Positions 23,091-35,300 of a DNA stretch of 64,000 bases are shown here, in pieces (the first letter of the stretch is position 1; every line of letters begins with the position of its first letter). Below the pieces are notes generated by a model. It was not told the origin of the DNA, searched no databases, and saw only the letters and a list, made by a program, of their open reading frames with translations. Source of the stretch: Mycteria americana (taxonomy: Eukaryota; Chordata; Aves; Ciconiiformes; Ciconiidae); contig NC_134373.1 of NCBI RefSeq assembly GCF_035582795.1, positions 36,302,501-36,366,500 on the forward strand. The letters are read 5' to 3'. The position numbers were made by a program, and so were the translations under genes.

Positions 23091-25319
23091 TTGCTATTAT
23101 GAAACAGGAAGCTTCCAAATACAATAATATTTAAGAGCTCATATAGAAACAAAATATCCCCACTGTTACAGACAGATCTCTCTAAAGGACTACAAATAAA
23201 GACAGAACTGGTTTTTCAAAATCTTGAGCTAAAGAATCCATCTGGAAAGTCCAGCTTGTCTCTGGCTCTGACTCTGACTGGCCACTTCAAAAAGCAGTGG
23301 CTGACAGAAGAATCTCAGTCCTGTAAGAAATTGCCCATTCTGGAGCACATTCTGCTTGTTTCAAATTCCACATACTGCAATAATAAGTGAAACACATATC
23401 ATGAGCTTATATACATATTAAAGTGTTAGAGTTTCGCTTCAACAATGAGCACATTCCATTCCCTTGCATGATAAGTAGCATTTTTCTTTTAATCTTCTCT
23501 AATTAATATCCTTCAGCTAATTTTTAATTCGCCTGTATATTATGACCAATGGGCAGATGATTCATAAACTGATACCGCATTTCAAAAAGTCTTTAATCAG
23601 TAGTTTGCATTCTTAATTATTTTGAAACTTCCATATTTGTCAAAACCCACAGTGCATTATCTTCATTAGTATTATGCCTGAAGGTTTCAGTGAAGAGTCC
23701 ATAGCAAGTAAATGAAGTTTTGACGGAGCCTGAGAAATTGTTGTGAATACGTCCTTCTCTTTTGCTTGCTTTGTACTCTTATGTTTCACAAACATAGCTG
23801 TCTAAAGAAACATGGATTGGGCATGATGCCTATGGATTGAACTGCTGTGGATAACCCTAGGTGGTTAAAAATGTAATTGAATAGAATCTGTATGTATCTC
23901 ATATATACCTTAAATAAAGCAAGTGGTGAGATTTTAGTCTATAAAAGAGGGATTTTACCTGCTCAAATGAAAAACTCCAATACAGAACAGCTTTCTCAAC
24001 AACTGGAATCACAAAATACCTTTTTTCAAGCAATAATTTGTTGACTGTCTAGGGTTCTGTGCAAAGCAAACACTCAGGACTGACCTGCCCTATGCAGCTC
24101 AGCATTGGGCTTGCAGGTCTGAGCAAAGTACAAGACAGAAGGAAACAGCTTCCATTTGATTCTAGTCTCAGCTCTCAATACTGCACACACAATTTACATT
24201 AAACAATCATTAGATAAAAAAACAAATAAGCCTCAGAGCAGAGTCTAGACACAGGAGCTTCCCATTCCAGCCAAGCACATTGAACACTAGACACCACAAT
24301 GATTTTCATCTCTGTTTGATCTCCTCTTGGCCCCAGGAATACTGCACAGTGACCCACTTTTTAAATGTGGGAAATCAGACTGGGCATGAGATTTCTCCCT
24401 CCATTTATAGCCTAATGCTGAGAGACTCTTCAGTGAAAAAGAAATGGGAAATAACAGTCATTCAAGTTACTGGCAGCTATATTTGGCAGCAGGTTGTGAA
24501 CTTTAGAGCATCAGCCCTCCAGATGCTGTAATCTCACTAAACAAGGGGAAAGATCTCAGATATAGATAGCACTTAGCATTTCCTATGGGCTACTTCAAGA
24601 CTCTGCATTCAGCACACATCTGAGATACCATGCTGAATTATACTTTTATTTTGTATAATAAAAGTATATTATACAAATATACTCTCTCCCTTTTTCTTTC
24701 TCACTCCCTTTTTCTTTCGTAACACTTCTCACTCCTAAACATGCAGTATGCCTTGTGATCACTGCTTCCATAGCTCTGAAAGACTGTAAGCCAGTCCTTG
24801 TGAGCTGTGTCATCCACAGTGCATGATATCCAATGGGGAGAGGCCTGAGCAGATCTCTGTGTTGCCCATGACCTGAAAATCCAAACTGTAAAATCCAGTT
24901 CTAATAAGGAATGAATGCACAATTGAAAAGCACTTCCAGGACAATGGTTCTTTTTTCAGGTGCATCCACATTCCTTTAAGATGGAGCAATCATGAGCTGC
25001 TTCAATTCAACTTAAAATTCAATATAGGCAAAAAAAGATCTATTATTACATTTTTGTCTCTGAAATGCAAACTTTGAGAAACTGACGAAACTAGTTAGCA
25101 AGCTTGTCCAGAGTAACTCAAGTGTGTAAATAATGAAAAAACCTGAAATCAAATCTCTAAGGAAAGGAAAACTCGTCAAAATAGACGAGACGAGACCTCA
25201 ATGTCAAATATGACTAAGTAGAGAGCTTGTACAGGAATGGAAAGAGCGTTAATTGGCAAAAAGCATTCGTCAGATGTGAAAGGTACAGAAATACACCCAG
25301 AAGGGTTTAGATGGACTTA
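23091..25319. other. Intergenic AT-rich DNA; possible conserved homeodomain-motif stretch and hairpin
   Basis: No gene is recognised. 23,440-23,660 is unusually dense in TAAT/ATTA homeodomain-type motifs (for example CTAATTAATA, TTTTTAATTC, CTTAATTATT), and could be a conserved enhancer or simply AT-rich DNA. A perfect hairpin lies at 24,639-24,676. Confidence 0.4.
24639..24676. repeat. Two overlapping, mutually exclusive inverted repeats
   Basis: TATACTTTTATT (24,639-24,650) pairs perfectly with AATAAAAGTATA (24,657-24,668). The overlapping TTGTATAAT (24,651-24,659) pairs perfectly with ATTATACAA (24,668-24,676). Either hairpin excludes the other. It contains AATAAA. Confidence 0.7.
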
Positions 25320-26345
25320 CAAAGAAAACAGAACCATGGCTCTTAAGTTCATAAGTAGAGAAAGGCTAAAGAGGGGAGAAGTGAGGCCTTTACCCAGTCA
25401 CAATATAGTGGAGTCAAAGGATAAGTTAGGTTTGGCCTAGCAATTAAATACAGCTTTTCTTCTGTTTTCAGTAGGGATGATTACAGTCATGAGAATAAGA
25501 GTAGGGCACCTCATAGGAGTGAAGCATTTACCACACCCTGTGAATTACCAAAATTTGGACAATCACAACAAAACTGAAAATAAAGGGGTAAATAGTCTCC
25601 ACCCAAAGGTGTAAAAAAATAACCAGTACAGCAGATAGGATATTTGTTCCTATAATTTGACAGCAATACCCTATGACTGAGAGAAAAAAAAAACATGCTA
25701 TGTGTATTTTTAAAAGGAGCAAGTGAGGAGATAGAACTGACATTTTGCAAGACTTTAGTACCATTACTGTAGAATGAGTAAATCTAGGACAGAGAGGTAA
25801 ATGAAAACTGTGATAAAATGCCATATGGTTTTACCAAGCTAGATTGTGGCAGTCTACAGTGTCTTCAATAAGACAACTGTTTTTGTAGACAAGCTCAATG
25901 CATTGGAACTAATCTGTATAGACTTAAACCAAGAATTGCTTTCACTGCCTCAAGGAAGATTAATTATTAAAGTGGAAAAAATGGAGATTAAAAGAATAAC
26001 TATTAGGTAGGTAAGAAGAAGAGATTATAACTGTTTATACTATTGGGAAGAAAAGGGGTGGCTTTCTGAAATCAGTGCCAGTCCCAGTCCTGCTTAGTAT
26101 TTTAATAAAAATATTGGTCCAAGGAGAAGATGGTCCCAGAAGGTGCATGGTACTGAAGCTTCAGGTAACACAGAGTAGGAAAGTAATGCCAATTACTGAG
26201 AAAAAGTTTTCATGCAAAAAGAATTGCACAGCCCTATGGTGTAGAGTCACAGAGACAGAAAGAAATTCAACAATGCAAAGGCCTGCATTTATAAGCAAGC
26301 ATTCTGTTGCTGGAGTCTGGGCCTTATTACAGGAAGGTGACAGTA
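25320..26345 (+). mobile_element. Ancient, heavily decayed CR1 relic (RT region)
   Basis: Several conserved CR1 ORF2 words occur in the correct order on the + strand: TTCATAAGTAGAGAAAGG (the YISSKR block, about 25,348), GGTTTTACCAAGCTAG (the HGFRKGR block, about 25,828), AATCTGTATAGACTTAAACC (the YLDF block, about 25,911), ATTAGGTAGGTAAGAAG (the RWVKNW block, about 26,003), CCAGTCCCAGTCCTGCTTAG (the GSVLGPVLF block, about 26,078), GAAGCTTCAGGTAACAC (the KFADDT block, about 26,154), GCAAAGGCCTGCATTTATA (the KCKVLHLG block, about 26,275) and GGAGTCTGGGCCTTATTAC (the FWAPYY block, about 26,312). The last two blocks are too close, so an internal deletion is likely. Many stops and indels mean no coding function. 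It resembles old amniote CR1 more than the young copies here. Confidence 0.75.
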
Positions 26346-29300
26346 AAGAAAAAAAGCAAAAGCTGTATGGTTAATGGTAAGATAATAATATGGTGCCAAA
26401 TCAGTTACCTCCAGGGACTACCAGGGCTGCTCATGGGTAACAGTCTGCTGTTTATTTACTTCTAGAAAAGAGTCAAAATGTATGCAAAGTTGCTGGGTTT
26501 AAGCCCTCAGCCCTATCCCTGTTAAAGTGCAAAAGGGATAAACAATATAAAACTAAAAATTTGCAAACTAGAGTACCAGTTGACAAGGACAGACATGGAC
26601 TAAGATCTTGATTTGAAAAATAAACTCATGTTCATATTGGGATGAATTCAAACTTTAGGAATGCCTCAGTTTAAGCCCAGATCTTAAACTCGGGAACATT
26701 CAGATCTGATGCTGGCATCAAGGCTTGTATCTCTGACACTGTTTCATCTCATTAAAAGAGAAGCAACATAAAGTAGGCCATAAAGGACATGCTGCTCCAT
26801 TCCTGCAGTCTGTGAACAGTTTACTTTATTGATTAGGCTTATAGAGGGGCAAGATTCCTCTCTCACCCTTACCTGAGGAACAGGCAAGATAAGTCAGTGA
26901 GCAGGAGAGGGGTCCAGGCAGCTACTGCATGCAGGCTCTGAACAGCCTGTAAAGGGATGTCCACCCAGTCTCATTGAATGAGAAGGTTGCTTATAACCTA
27001 GTTGTGTCTTGATCCACAGTCTCCCTGTCCTGTGAAAAGCCTTTCTGGAAGAAACATCTGTATATCAGATAGTAATGTTGGGACACTGTTGTCCCAGTCT
27101 ACTCACTCTAATTTTCTTCATCCTTTTCATGAGATTTGTTTTCGAGTTTAGAAATGAGGAATAGTTGTCTCTGTCATGCTTACCAGAACAAGAGATGAGC
27201 AGGTTCCTACTTCCAAGCATCCCAGTATAAACAAAAAGTAAGCAGGAGGATTATTACAAATGCTCAAAGATTTTCCTCTGCTCCTTAAATGTATTTCCAC
27301 TAGACAGGTACTACAAGTGATGAATGTAGAATGTAGAGACTTCAGTAAAGACTATGAAAAACCTGAAACAGCTCTAGCCCAATTTGCTACATCCATTCCG
27401 CAAGGCATCCAGCTGGGGACAGTGAGAGGAGGAAGAAGGCACTAAGAGTCCAGAAATGGAGAAACTACAGTGCCTTTGCCAAGTCCTTGGCTTCAGATCA
27501 TGGGACTTTTTACCACATTGGAGGGAAAGTAGAGGTAACAATGACGGAAACAAGATCTGAAGTACATACCTGCATTTAACTAAACTAGTCACTAGATGTC
27601 ACTGTAAAATGTGTCGAACACAACAGAGGCAAAAATATACCTGTCAGTAAACGTGGTCACCACCACTCAGGACCTCCCAGCTACGACAGTGCAGTCTTCA
27701 TAGAGAACCAGGAAATCTCAAAGCCTTAGTCGAAACGGTAAAAAACTTGCAGAATCAGATATTCATTACAAAGTTTGGGCATTGAATGTCCCAGGAACTG
27801 AATGCAGATCTCAGACTTGCTGAAAGTTCAGCATTCTTGATGCCAAGCATTAATGGGAAACAGTCAAAGGTGGGTCAGTCAAAGGTGGCTTATACAGTCG
27901 TAATAAAATGTTTGAGTTTCACTCTACATCCATAAAATTTCTACCTCGGACCTAAGCAGCACAAAAGCCACTGTTGAAACTGCATCTTTTTAAATGATTA
28001 AACTGTCTCCTAACAGGAATGCTCTGTAGCAGTTACAACATAATCATTTGGGTCATATGCACTTCATGGGAAGTTACGGCAATTAAACTTCTTTCCTCCC
28101 TGAGAGAGCATTCTGCACAACCCTCTTGCAAAAGTGAATTTTTAATGCCATCTTGTTTACAGTTACAGTTACTGCTTTTTACTTTGCATCACTAGCTGGA
28201 AATTTTAGTTTCTTGATTATGAACGTGATTCCCACGGTATTCCCTTTCTAGCAACAAATTTCTTGTGGGCCTGATCCAACTGGAAAAGTAGTAATTTGGG
28301 TTTTTTCACTTTAATAAACCAAACAGGAAGTTTCTTGTGGTTTTGGTTTTTTCCCTAATAAAAAAAAGATCAAATCTTGGTTCCTTATTTTATATGAAAC
28401 ATTCTTTGATGGCTCGTTGATATAAATACATAACAGATGGAAATTCAGTCTTCTGTAGCTCTGTTCCCCACAGAACATCTAACCACTGTCTGTGTAACGC
28501 TGGAGCTCCTTTTCTGTCTTTTTTTTTTTTTTTTACTTCTAATGAACTTATAAGATACTATCCCTTCCTCTACTTCTCTCTCCACACTTCTCCCCTTTCT
28601 GTAGAGGCTATGAATTACTGTTTGTTCTTCTTTCTCACAAACCTGTTCTTCCTAGTCTCCCACCTACAGCGGAAGAGGTTCAGTTCTTGTGAAAATGCAT
28701 TTGTTCCTCCATCCCATCTCAGGCATGTCACCTACTCAATGTAACAGCTGCTAGTTTCTATGCCTGTCTTTCCTCCTTGTTGAGTGCTTATCCAACTACT
28801 CAGTTCCCAGTAATTCTCTTACAGTCGCTGCTGTCTGGGCAGTTCCAGCATCTGGACTCACGAGTACTGATATTCCTTTCACAGCAACAAGAATCAGGGG
28901 TAAACCCATAACCTTCCTGCAATCAACAGTAAAATTCCCACTGCTCTCAAGAAGATTAGGATTTTTTACAGACTTATACTACTAGAGAAGGAAGGAAGTA
29001 GGGCTTCCATTTCTGGATTCATCTGTCTAAATTATTAAACAAAATTATCTGCAATAATTTTGGGTTAGTTGTCATTTAGCAGCTCATTCACAGTGGATTT
29101 GCGGAATGAATGATTTTGTGATTCCTGCTCTGTGGCTGTATTTTTGACAGGTCTTATGATGTTACAAAACCCACACTGTTTATTTATTTCCATTATTAGA
29201 GATCATCATTCTCTATATAAATTTGAATATATCTTTTAATGATTTGTACTTCAAGTACTTTTATGTGATTTTAAATTTTAATGTACATTTTAATTTTCTT

Positions 29301-32300
29301 TTTCCCTGCTCTTTCCCAAGCCACTTCAAAATACCATTAAAGTCACTTGAGCTTGCAGCAGCTGTACCAAGTAGAATGGTGGGGAAGGTGGCATTATTTC
29401 CCTAAAAAAACTGAATTAATTTATATTGTAAGACCATTTTACCTTTGGTGAACTTGAATTCCCACCTATAAACAAAAAAACACTAGAAATTTGCCTGCAT
29501 GAGGGCCTCAGGACTGATCCCAGAACTTGAAAAAATAAATAACTCACACAGTATTTCTTAGTTCTTATCTCTATATTATACATGCAAAAAATGTTTTAAA
29601 ACTAGATTTTAGAAGACTTCACAAATAATCTGAATTGCAGACCTTTCTACTGAGTCCAGCAGGTTGTGCCTTTGCAATTCATATGCATTGAGGAATATAG
29701 TCTCCAAAACACAAATAAAATCTACAGGAAGTGTATTTGTCTCCATAACTAGGGAGCTCAGATACAAGATTGCTGAAGTGCCTAATTTAAGCACCACGGC
29801 TGGCTGGCTTAGTTTTGGTGTCAGGACTATTTCTCACCACAGATTGTATAGGAAGTCTGACTCTGACAGCTGAGGAAAACTGGCAGACTAAATCACTTGT
29901 TGCTCTTTTGAACTATCATATCACCCAATCATAACACCCAATGCAGCCTTTTATATTAAGCAGACAGAATTCCACTCTTCAGTGTTGTACCTCCGCAGAA
30001 GCCAGTGAACAGCCAGCTTTAAGACAAGGACCCTAACTTGTTACCAGCAACCTTTTTCAGACCTTCAGGGCTAGCGCAGCAACCTATATTCAGCTTTGGG
30101 TTACATATTTTCAGCAGAATCACTGATGATGCACGAGTTAGGAAAAAACCAATAGGCTGACAGTTTTGGATCCTGGGGTGAGTATGCAGTGCTTATTGTC
30201 AAGGAGGAGGGCAGGGAAGAAAGACATAATTGTCCACAAGAGAAAGCTACAGATTTTAAAACAAAGGGATCATAAAGCAACCGCTTGCATGAGGTCACTG
30301 ATCAGCGTTTAGCCCTCTGGTGCTAAATTAAATAGATTGTTTGTAAGCATTCCAAGCTTAAGACGCTGAAAAAAAATCACTAAGCATTTAATGAAAAATC
30401 TGAAGAAAGAAATGTATGTCTAGCTTGGATGATGAAACTGATTTAGTGACAGATTTTAGACTTAGGCAGTACAGCTGTATTTCCTTCCAAAGCAGAAACA
30501 GAGCAAGTTGAAAAGGAAAGTTTCTGTTACACACAAAGTTTTAGGATGAGTTTGGTTTCTGAAACAAGATTTCAGTCCACTGGGACTAAATCCAAGAATC
30601 TTCAAGGATGGAAATTTGGCAGTAATTTTGTTTAAAATACTGTAAAACACATTTCAGAAATGAAATAAGCTATCTGCCCCCAGTAGCATTATGTTACTGG
30701 CTACATAGAATTGGGTTCTTGAAGTTCCCAATGCAGATCCCGAGATCTCTGGAAAAACTGCCTGCTTGGATTCTCAGGGTTGCCAAGCCTGAAGCAGTTT
30801 AGCTGGCAGGTCTGCCTTAGAGCTACTGACCTTGGAAAATTTAGGTTTCACTGCCAGTGTTCCAGTAAACTTTGTTTTGATTTGGTGGAATGAAAAATCT
30901 TGCCATATATTGCTGCAGCAGCAGAAGAGACAAACCATAATCCTTAAGTATCTGTTACATGCATTGTTAATGAATAGGAAAATGAATACTGTGAAATTAC
31001 TCTGTAAGACAATTAAGTCTGTTGTGCATATAAAAGTTATGGGAACTGTTCAAATGCTTACTCTTAATGCCTTGGTGACCAAGATCTTAAAAGAAGACAC
31101 ATTACTTCTATTTAAATCATCAGATAAAGCTTTCCCTTTGGAAATATGAGAGAGAGAGATGACTATCTTTGAATCCTAGAACAATGTGTACACGGTCATG
31201 TGTATCTTCATTATGTAAAAAAATACATATATATAACCTACATGATCTAAAATAGGTTTTTGACATAGACACAAAAGGATTGATTTCTTTTCAGTCATTG
31301 ATATATAAACAATCTTGGGAAACATTAGAATCAGCTTTCAGTATTAGTCTATGTGGCAGCTGGTTACAAGTAAAAGAACATTTTTTGTTATGGAATGACT
31401 AACACAGATAAACTTTTAGGAAATATTCCCAAGGGAAATTTAAAGAGATTTTGCTATTTGCAGAAGGTACTGTTACTGTTTCATTTATAAAGTTAATAAA
31501 ATGATTTCTAAGTTATTTAATAAGGTAGGGAATAATCACAAAGTTAATACTTGTCTGCTTTGTTAGTGGTATGAATCATACACCAGATGGAAACATTCTG
31601 GTCATGAAATAAACAACTATAACTATCTCAGTTTAAATAAAAAATAATTACAAAGCAAAAAGACTTAGTGTTACTGTTTTTCAAAGAGGGAAGCGGGTGT
31701 TGTGCCAGGGCAATGGTTTTTGTTAGATCTAAGAACTTTTTACTATTTTTTTTCCTTTAAAACATGCATTTTTGCATCCCTTATTCTTTATTATCATAAT
31801 GTATCACTAATTTACAGCACTATTGAACGCAAATACTTTATCTCAGGCTTTTGTGAGTTGCCTCAGTATTTCTAGGGCAGGGTGATTTGAGGGCAGAAAG
31901 AAACCACTTATGGTTCCAATCTGAATATAAATCCTTGGAAAGAGGCAGACAGAAGAGAGGGAAAAAAAGAGGGGAGAAACAAAAAATAATTTTAATTCCT
32001 TCCTTTCTCAGTCTAAAGATCAAGCCTTTCAAACCCCTTATAATACACTTTAAAAAAGACTGAAGTTGCTACAAGTAGCAGAGTATCTCATTGTGGGTTC
32101 AGCCCTGTTCTGATGCTAGTTGATAGATATAGCATCATACAATCTGTGTACATATAGTGTGTCTATGTGCGCACACAGTGAAGGATTAGGACTGACCATG
32201 TAAATAAGACTGCGTAAGTCTAAAATAGATGGAGAGCTTTGTATTTTTCATTTGACTAGTGCCTGATGTTGCTGTTTGTAATGTGCAGAGCTATTATTGG

Positions 32301-35300
32301 AACTTACCTGCAATCAAACCCTTTGTTCAAAGGTTTAGAAATATCTGGGGAATATTAAGGAAAAAAACCCAAATAATTGTGTCAAATAGCCAAGAGTCTT
32401 CCATTTAAAAAAAAAAAATTATTTTGTCCTGTTGTTAAGTAGAAAACAATTAATATCTCCTCTTTTTCAGCATTTTTAGTTGCCCAATCAAGACTGCAAA
32501 TGGAAGAGAAGTTTTCATTTGTGTCTTGGATTCATATTTTTAATTAACAACAACTGTTAGTATCTACCTCAATCTATAGCTTCAGGATGTCCATGGCTTC
32601 CACAAGAACTTCTTAGTAAATCCACAGTGAATCACTCAAATTCATGTCTCAGTGTAACAGCCTCCTATTACAATTACAGTCTAGCCTTTAGCAAGTACAA
32701 GTGGAGCAAAGCAGGACAACAAAAAAGACTCTCGGAAGCCAAGGGAGAGATGTCTGTAAGTGGTGTACGCTCTTCCTTCCAGAAACCATTCTGGCAACTG
32801 AGTCTCCTAGCCTGGCCACATTGTAGTAAAGTAAGAAGCATGGAAAATCAATCATGCAGAGTCAAATCCTTGATTCCCACTGATTTCATATAGGTTGTGT
32901 GCAGAGGGGCAGTGTCCATTGCCTTTACTTAACCAGCGGTCATATGGAGTCAAAGTTCATTCAAGACTTACCTCCTGGAGCTTCTTTTTACTTGTGAGGA
33001 TTGTTGGTCTGGCAGGCCCATGTGATGCAAGAAGAGGAGGAAAATGACACTGTCTCCTCAGGCACATTTGGCAGGATACTGCAGAGAGCATTCCAGCCGT
33101 CAGCTCTACTGTGGCCAGATTCAGGCTTTGGGAAGGAAGACTCTCCTCTTCCCACCTACCTATCTGCAGACATGTCTGTCTCTGAGCTCCACCAAACCCA
33201 CTCCCATCCCTAATCCACTACCTACCCAGCCCACCTAGCAGCAATCGCCAAATGCACCCTCCTGTTCCTGCCACAGCCTCACCCAGAGAGTCGGGGTTAA
33301 ACTCGGCAGTCCCCCACCTTTAGCAACAACAACAGCCGCCACTGCCTGTCTCTCTGTGGCAGGTGCAGGAGGGCTGATTCAGCTATGTGGGCTACCTTCA
33401 TCCCTTGAACAGCTGCTCCCTGCCTTCTCCAGGGAAGCAGTGGTAAGCCAGATGAAAGCATCACAGAGGCCACAAGCTGAGCTACACTCACCTAGAAGCA
33501 TTCCAAGGGCCTTAGCTCTGATCCTAGGGACAAAACTCAGGGAGCTTATATCCCACAGCCCAATAACAGGCTTTGCTACCGGTACACAGTGGGGCCAATC
33601 TCATCTTGTTCCTTCCTTCCCTGCCTCACTGGCACACACCAGAACAGTGGATGTTAGTGGCTTGTAGACATAAAAGTCTAAGTCACATATTCTTTCTTCC
33701 CAACCTGTTTTTTCTTGCTTCAGTCAATCCACTTGTCAGTAGCTACAGCAAACTGCGTATACCAACTCTTTCTGCAATAAGGAATTCTACACACCCCTGA
33801 TGAAGCTGCTACGATTGTTGTTAATGTGTTAGTGCTAAAAAAAATATAATCTTATGCTAATGTTTGTTTTTATAAAAGAACTGTAATATGAAACTAGGAA
33901 TCTGGAAAGTGCTGGAAGGTAGCTCCTCAGTCATGCAGAGCTTGCTTTTCATTATAGGGGACTGGGTATCACTTAATTCCTGTGATCCATGTCTGCCACA
34001 ACACATACATGCACATGCATACATATTCTTACCTCGCTCCTCTTACTATTAAAAACTTTCCTGTAAAGGTATTACACTTGGCTGACTTATAATACAGATT
34101 TCAGAGGTCAGGGTGACATACATGAGAGCTAAGGATAGACTATGGTTAGTCAGAAGGATGTAGCTATGAATATTGCAGAGGAGATTAGATTATTTCAGAG
34201 TCCAGGCATCTTTAGAGAAGATGGCAAGACAAGCTTTCCTTTAAATAAGTCCACCCATGACAAGAACAACTCCCACAATACTGACCAATCCCTGCTTCCC
34301 AGACACAAACATGTCTATAGCAAGGGGCAATGAAGCAGGGAGTGGGGGGAACGGAATAAATACATTTTCAGTGGAAACCTTAGAACATTGCATTAAAGCA
34401 CATATACTAAATTAAATTACTAAAAACTGAAAGTAAAATCATATCCCACATTTATTTCTCAAGTAGAACTTTGGACCCGAAAAGGTGAGAAATAGGAAGA
34501 CACCATGTAGTCCTCTTAGGGACTTCTTGTGCTGGGTAAATGACAAGATATTATTCAGAGACTACAGTGTTCAGGGGCAACCTGGAACTCCAGGGTACGC
34601 AGCAAGATATTACTTACCCTGACTTATTCTGAAGATGTAGCAACATAAATACATTGTTTTCCACCAACTTTAGCCATAGATGTCATTTGTACTAGGATGT
34701 GTGTACTAATTTTAGTTACACGTATGTTCCCCAAGGACTTCTGACAGGTGATTTATCATCAGTGAATGTCGTGAAGGCATGCCACTCCTCTCCGAATCAA
34801 TCCTTGTATCAGAGTCTTGATAAGCTAACCGATAAATGCGTTTTGTACTATCGTTTTCTAGTAATTGGTTCTCAAAGCTTGCTTTTTTCAGACTGCTCCT
34901 TTGATATTCTGTAATGCCATAGACTGTCTTTGAAGAGTGAATAATAATGGAGAGCTTTAAAGAGACTTGTAAAAGTTATGAAGTCATAAAACTCTATTTG
35001 ATTCCTCCAGTCTGTTTTCTGAAAGTGTGCTGAATTTTAATAGTGAAGAGATCTTACAGGCTTTGAATGAAAGATTTTTTCCTCTCAAGCCACGGCTTCT
35101 ACTGCACTGTCCTCACTGATATTTCATTGCCTTCAGGATGATGGGATGTATATAGGGTTTTTTTTCCAAGTCTCTTATCAACAGTGTTGTGGGACATTTG
35201 GCCAAAAAAAATGTATGGCTACTCTCTAGGGTTTCCTTTTCAAATGTATAGTGTAAATCAATTCTGTACCGAGCTACAGTCATTGTGATACAGAACGTAC

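Noticed and set aside
27589..27601. CTCF-like TCACTAGATGTCA
   Set aside because: Two mismatches to the core and no CpG-rich or regulatory context.
29865..29910. Possible MIR-like fragment
   Set aside because: Only one weak block matches; the rest of the core is absent.
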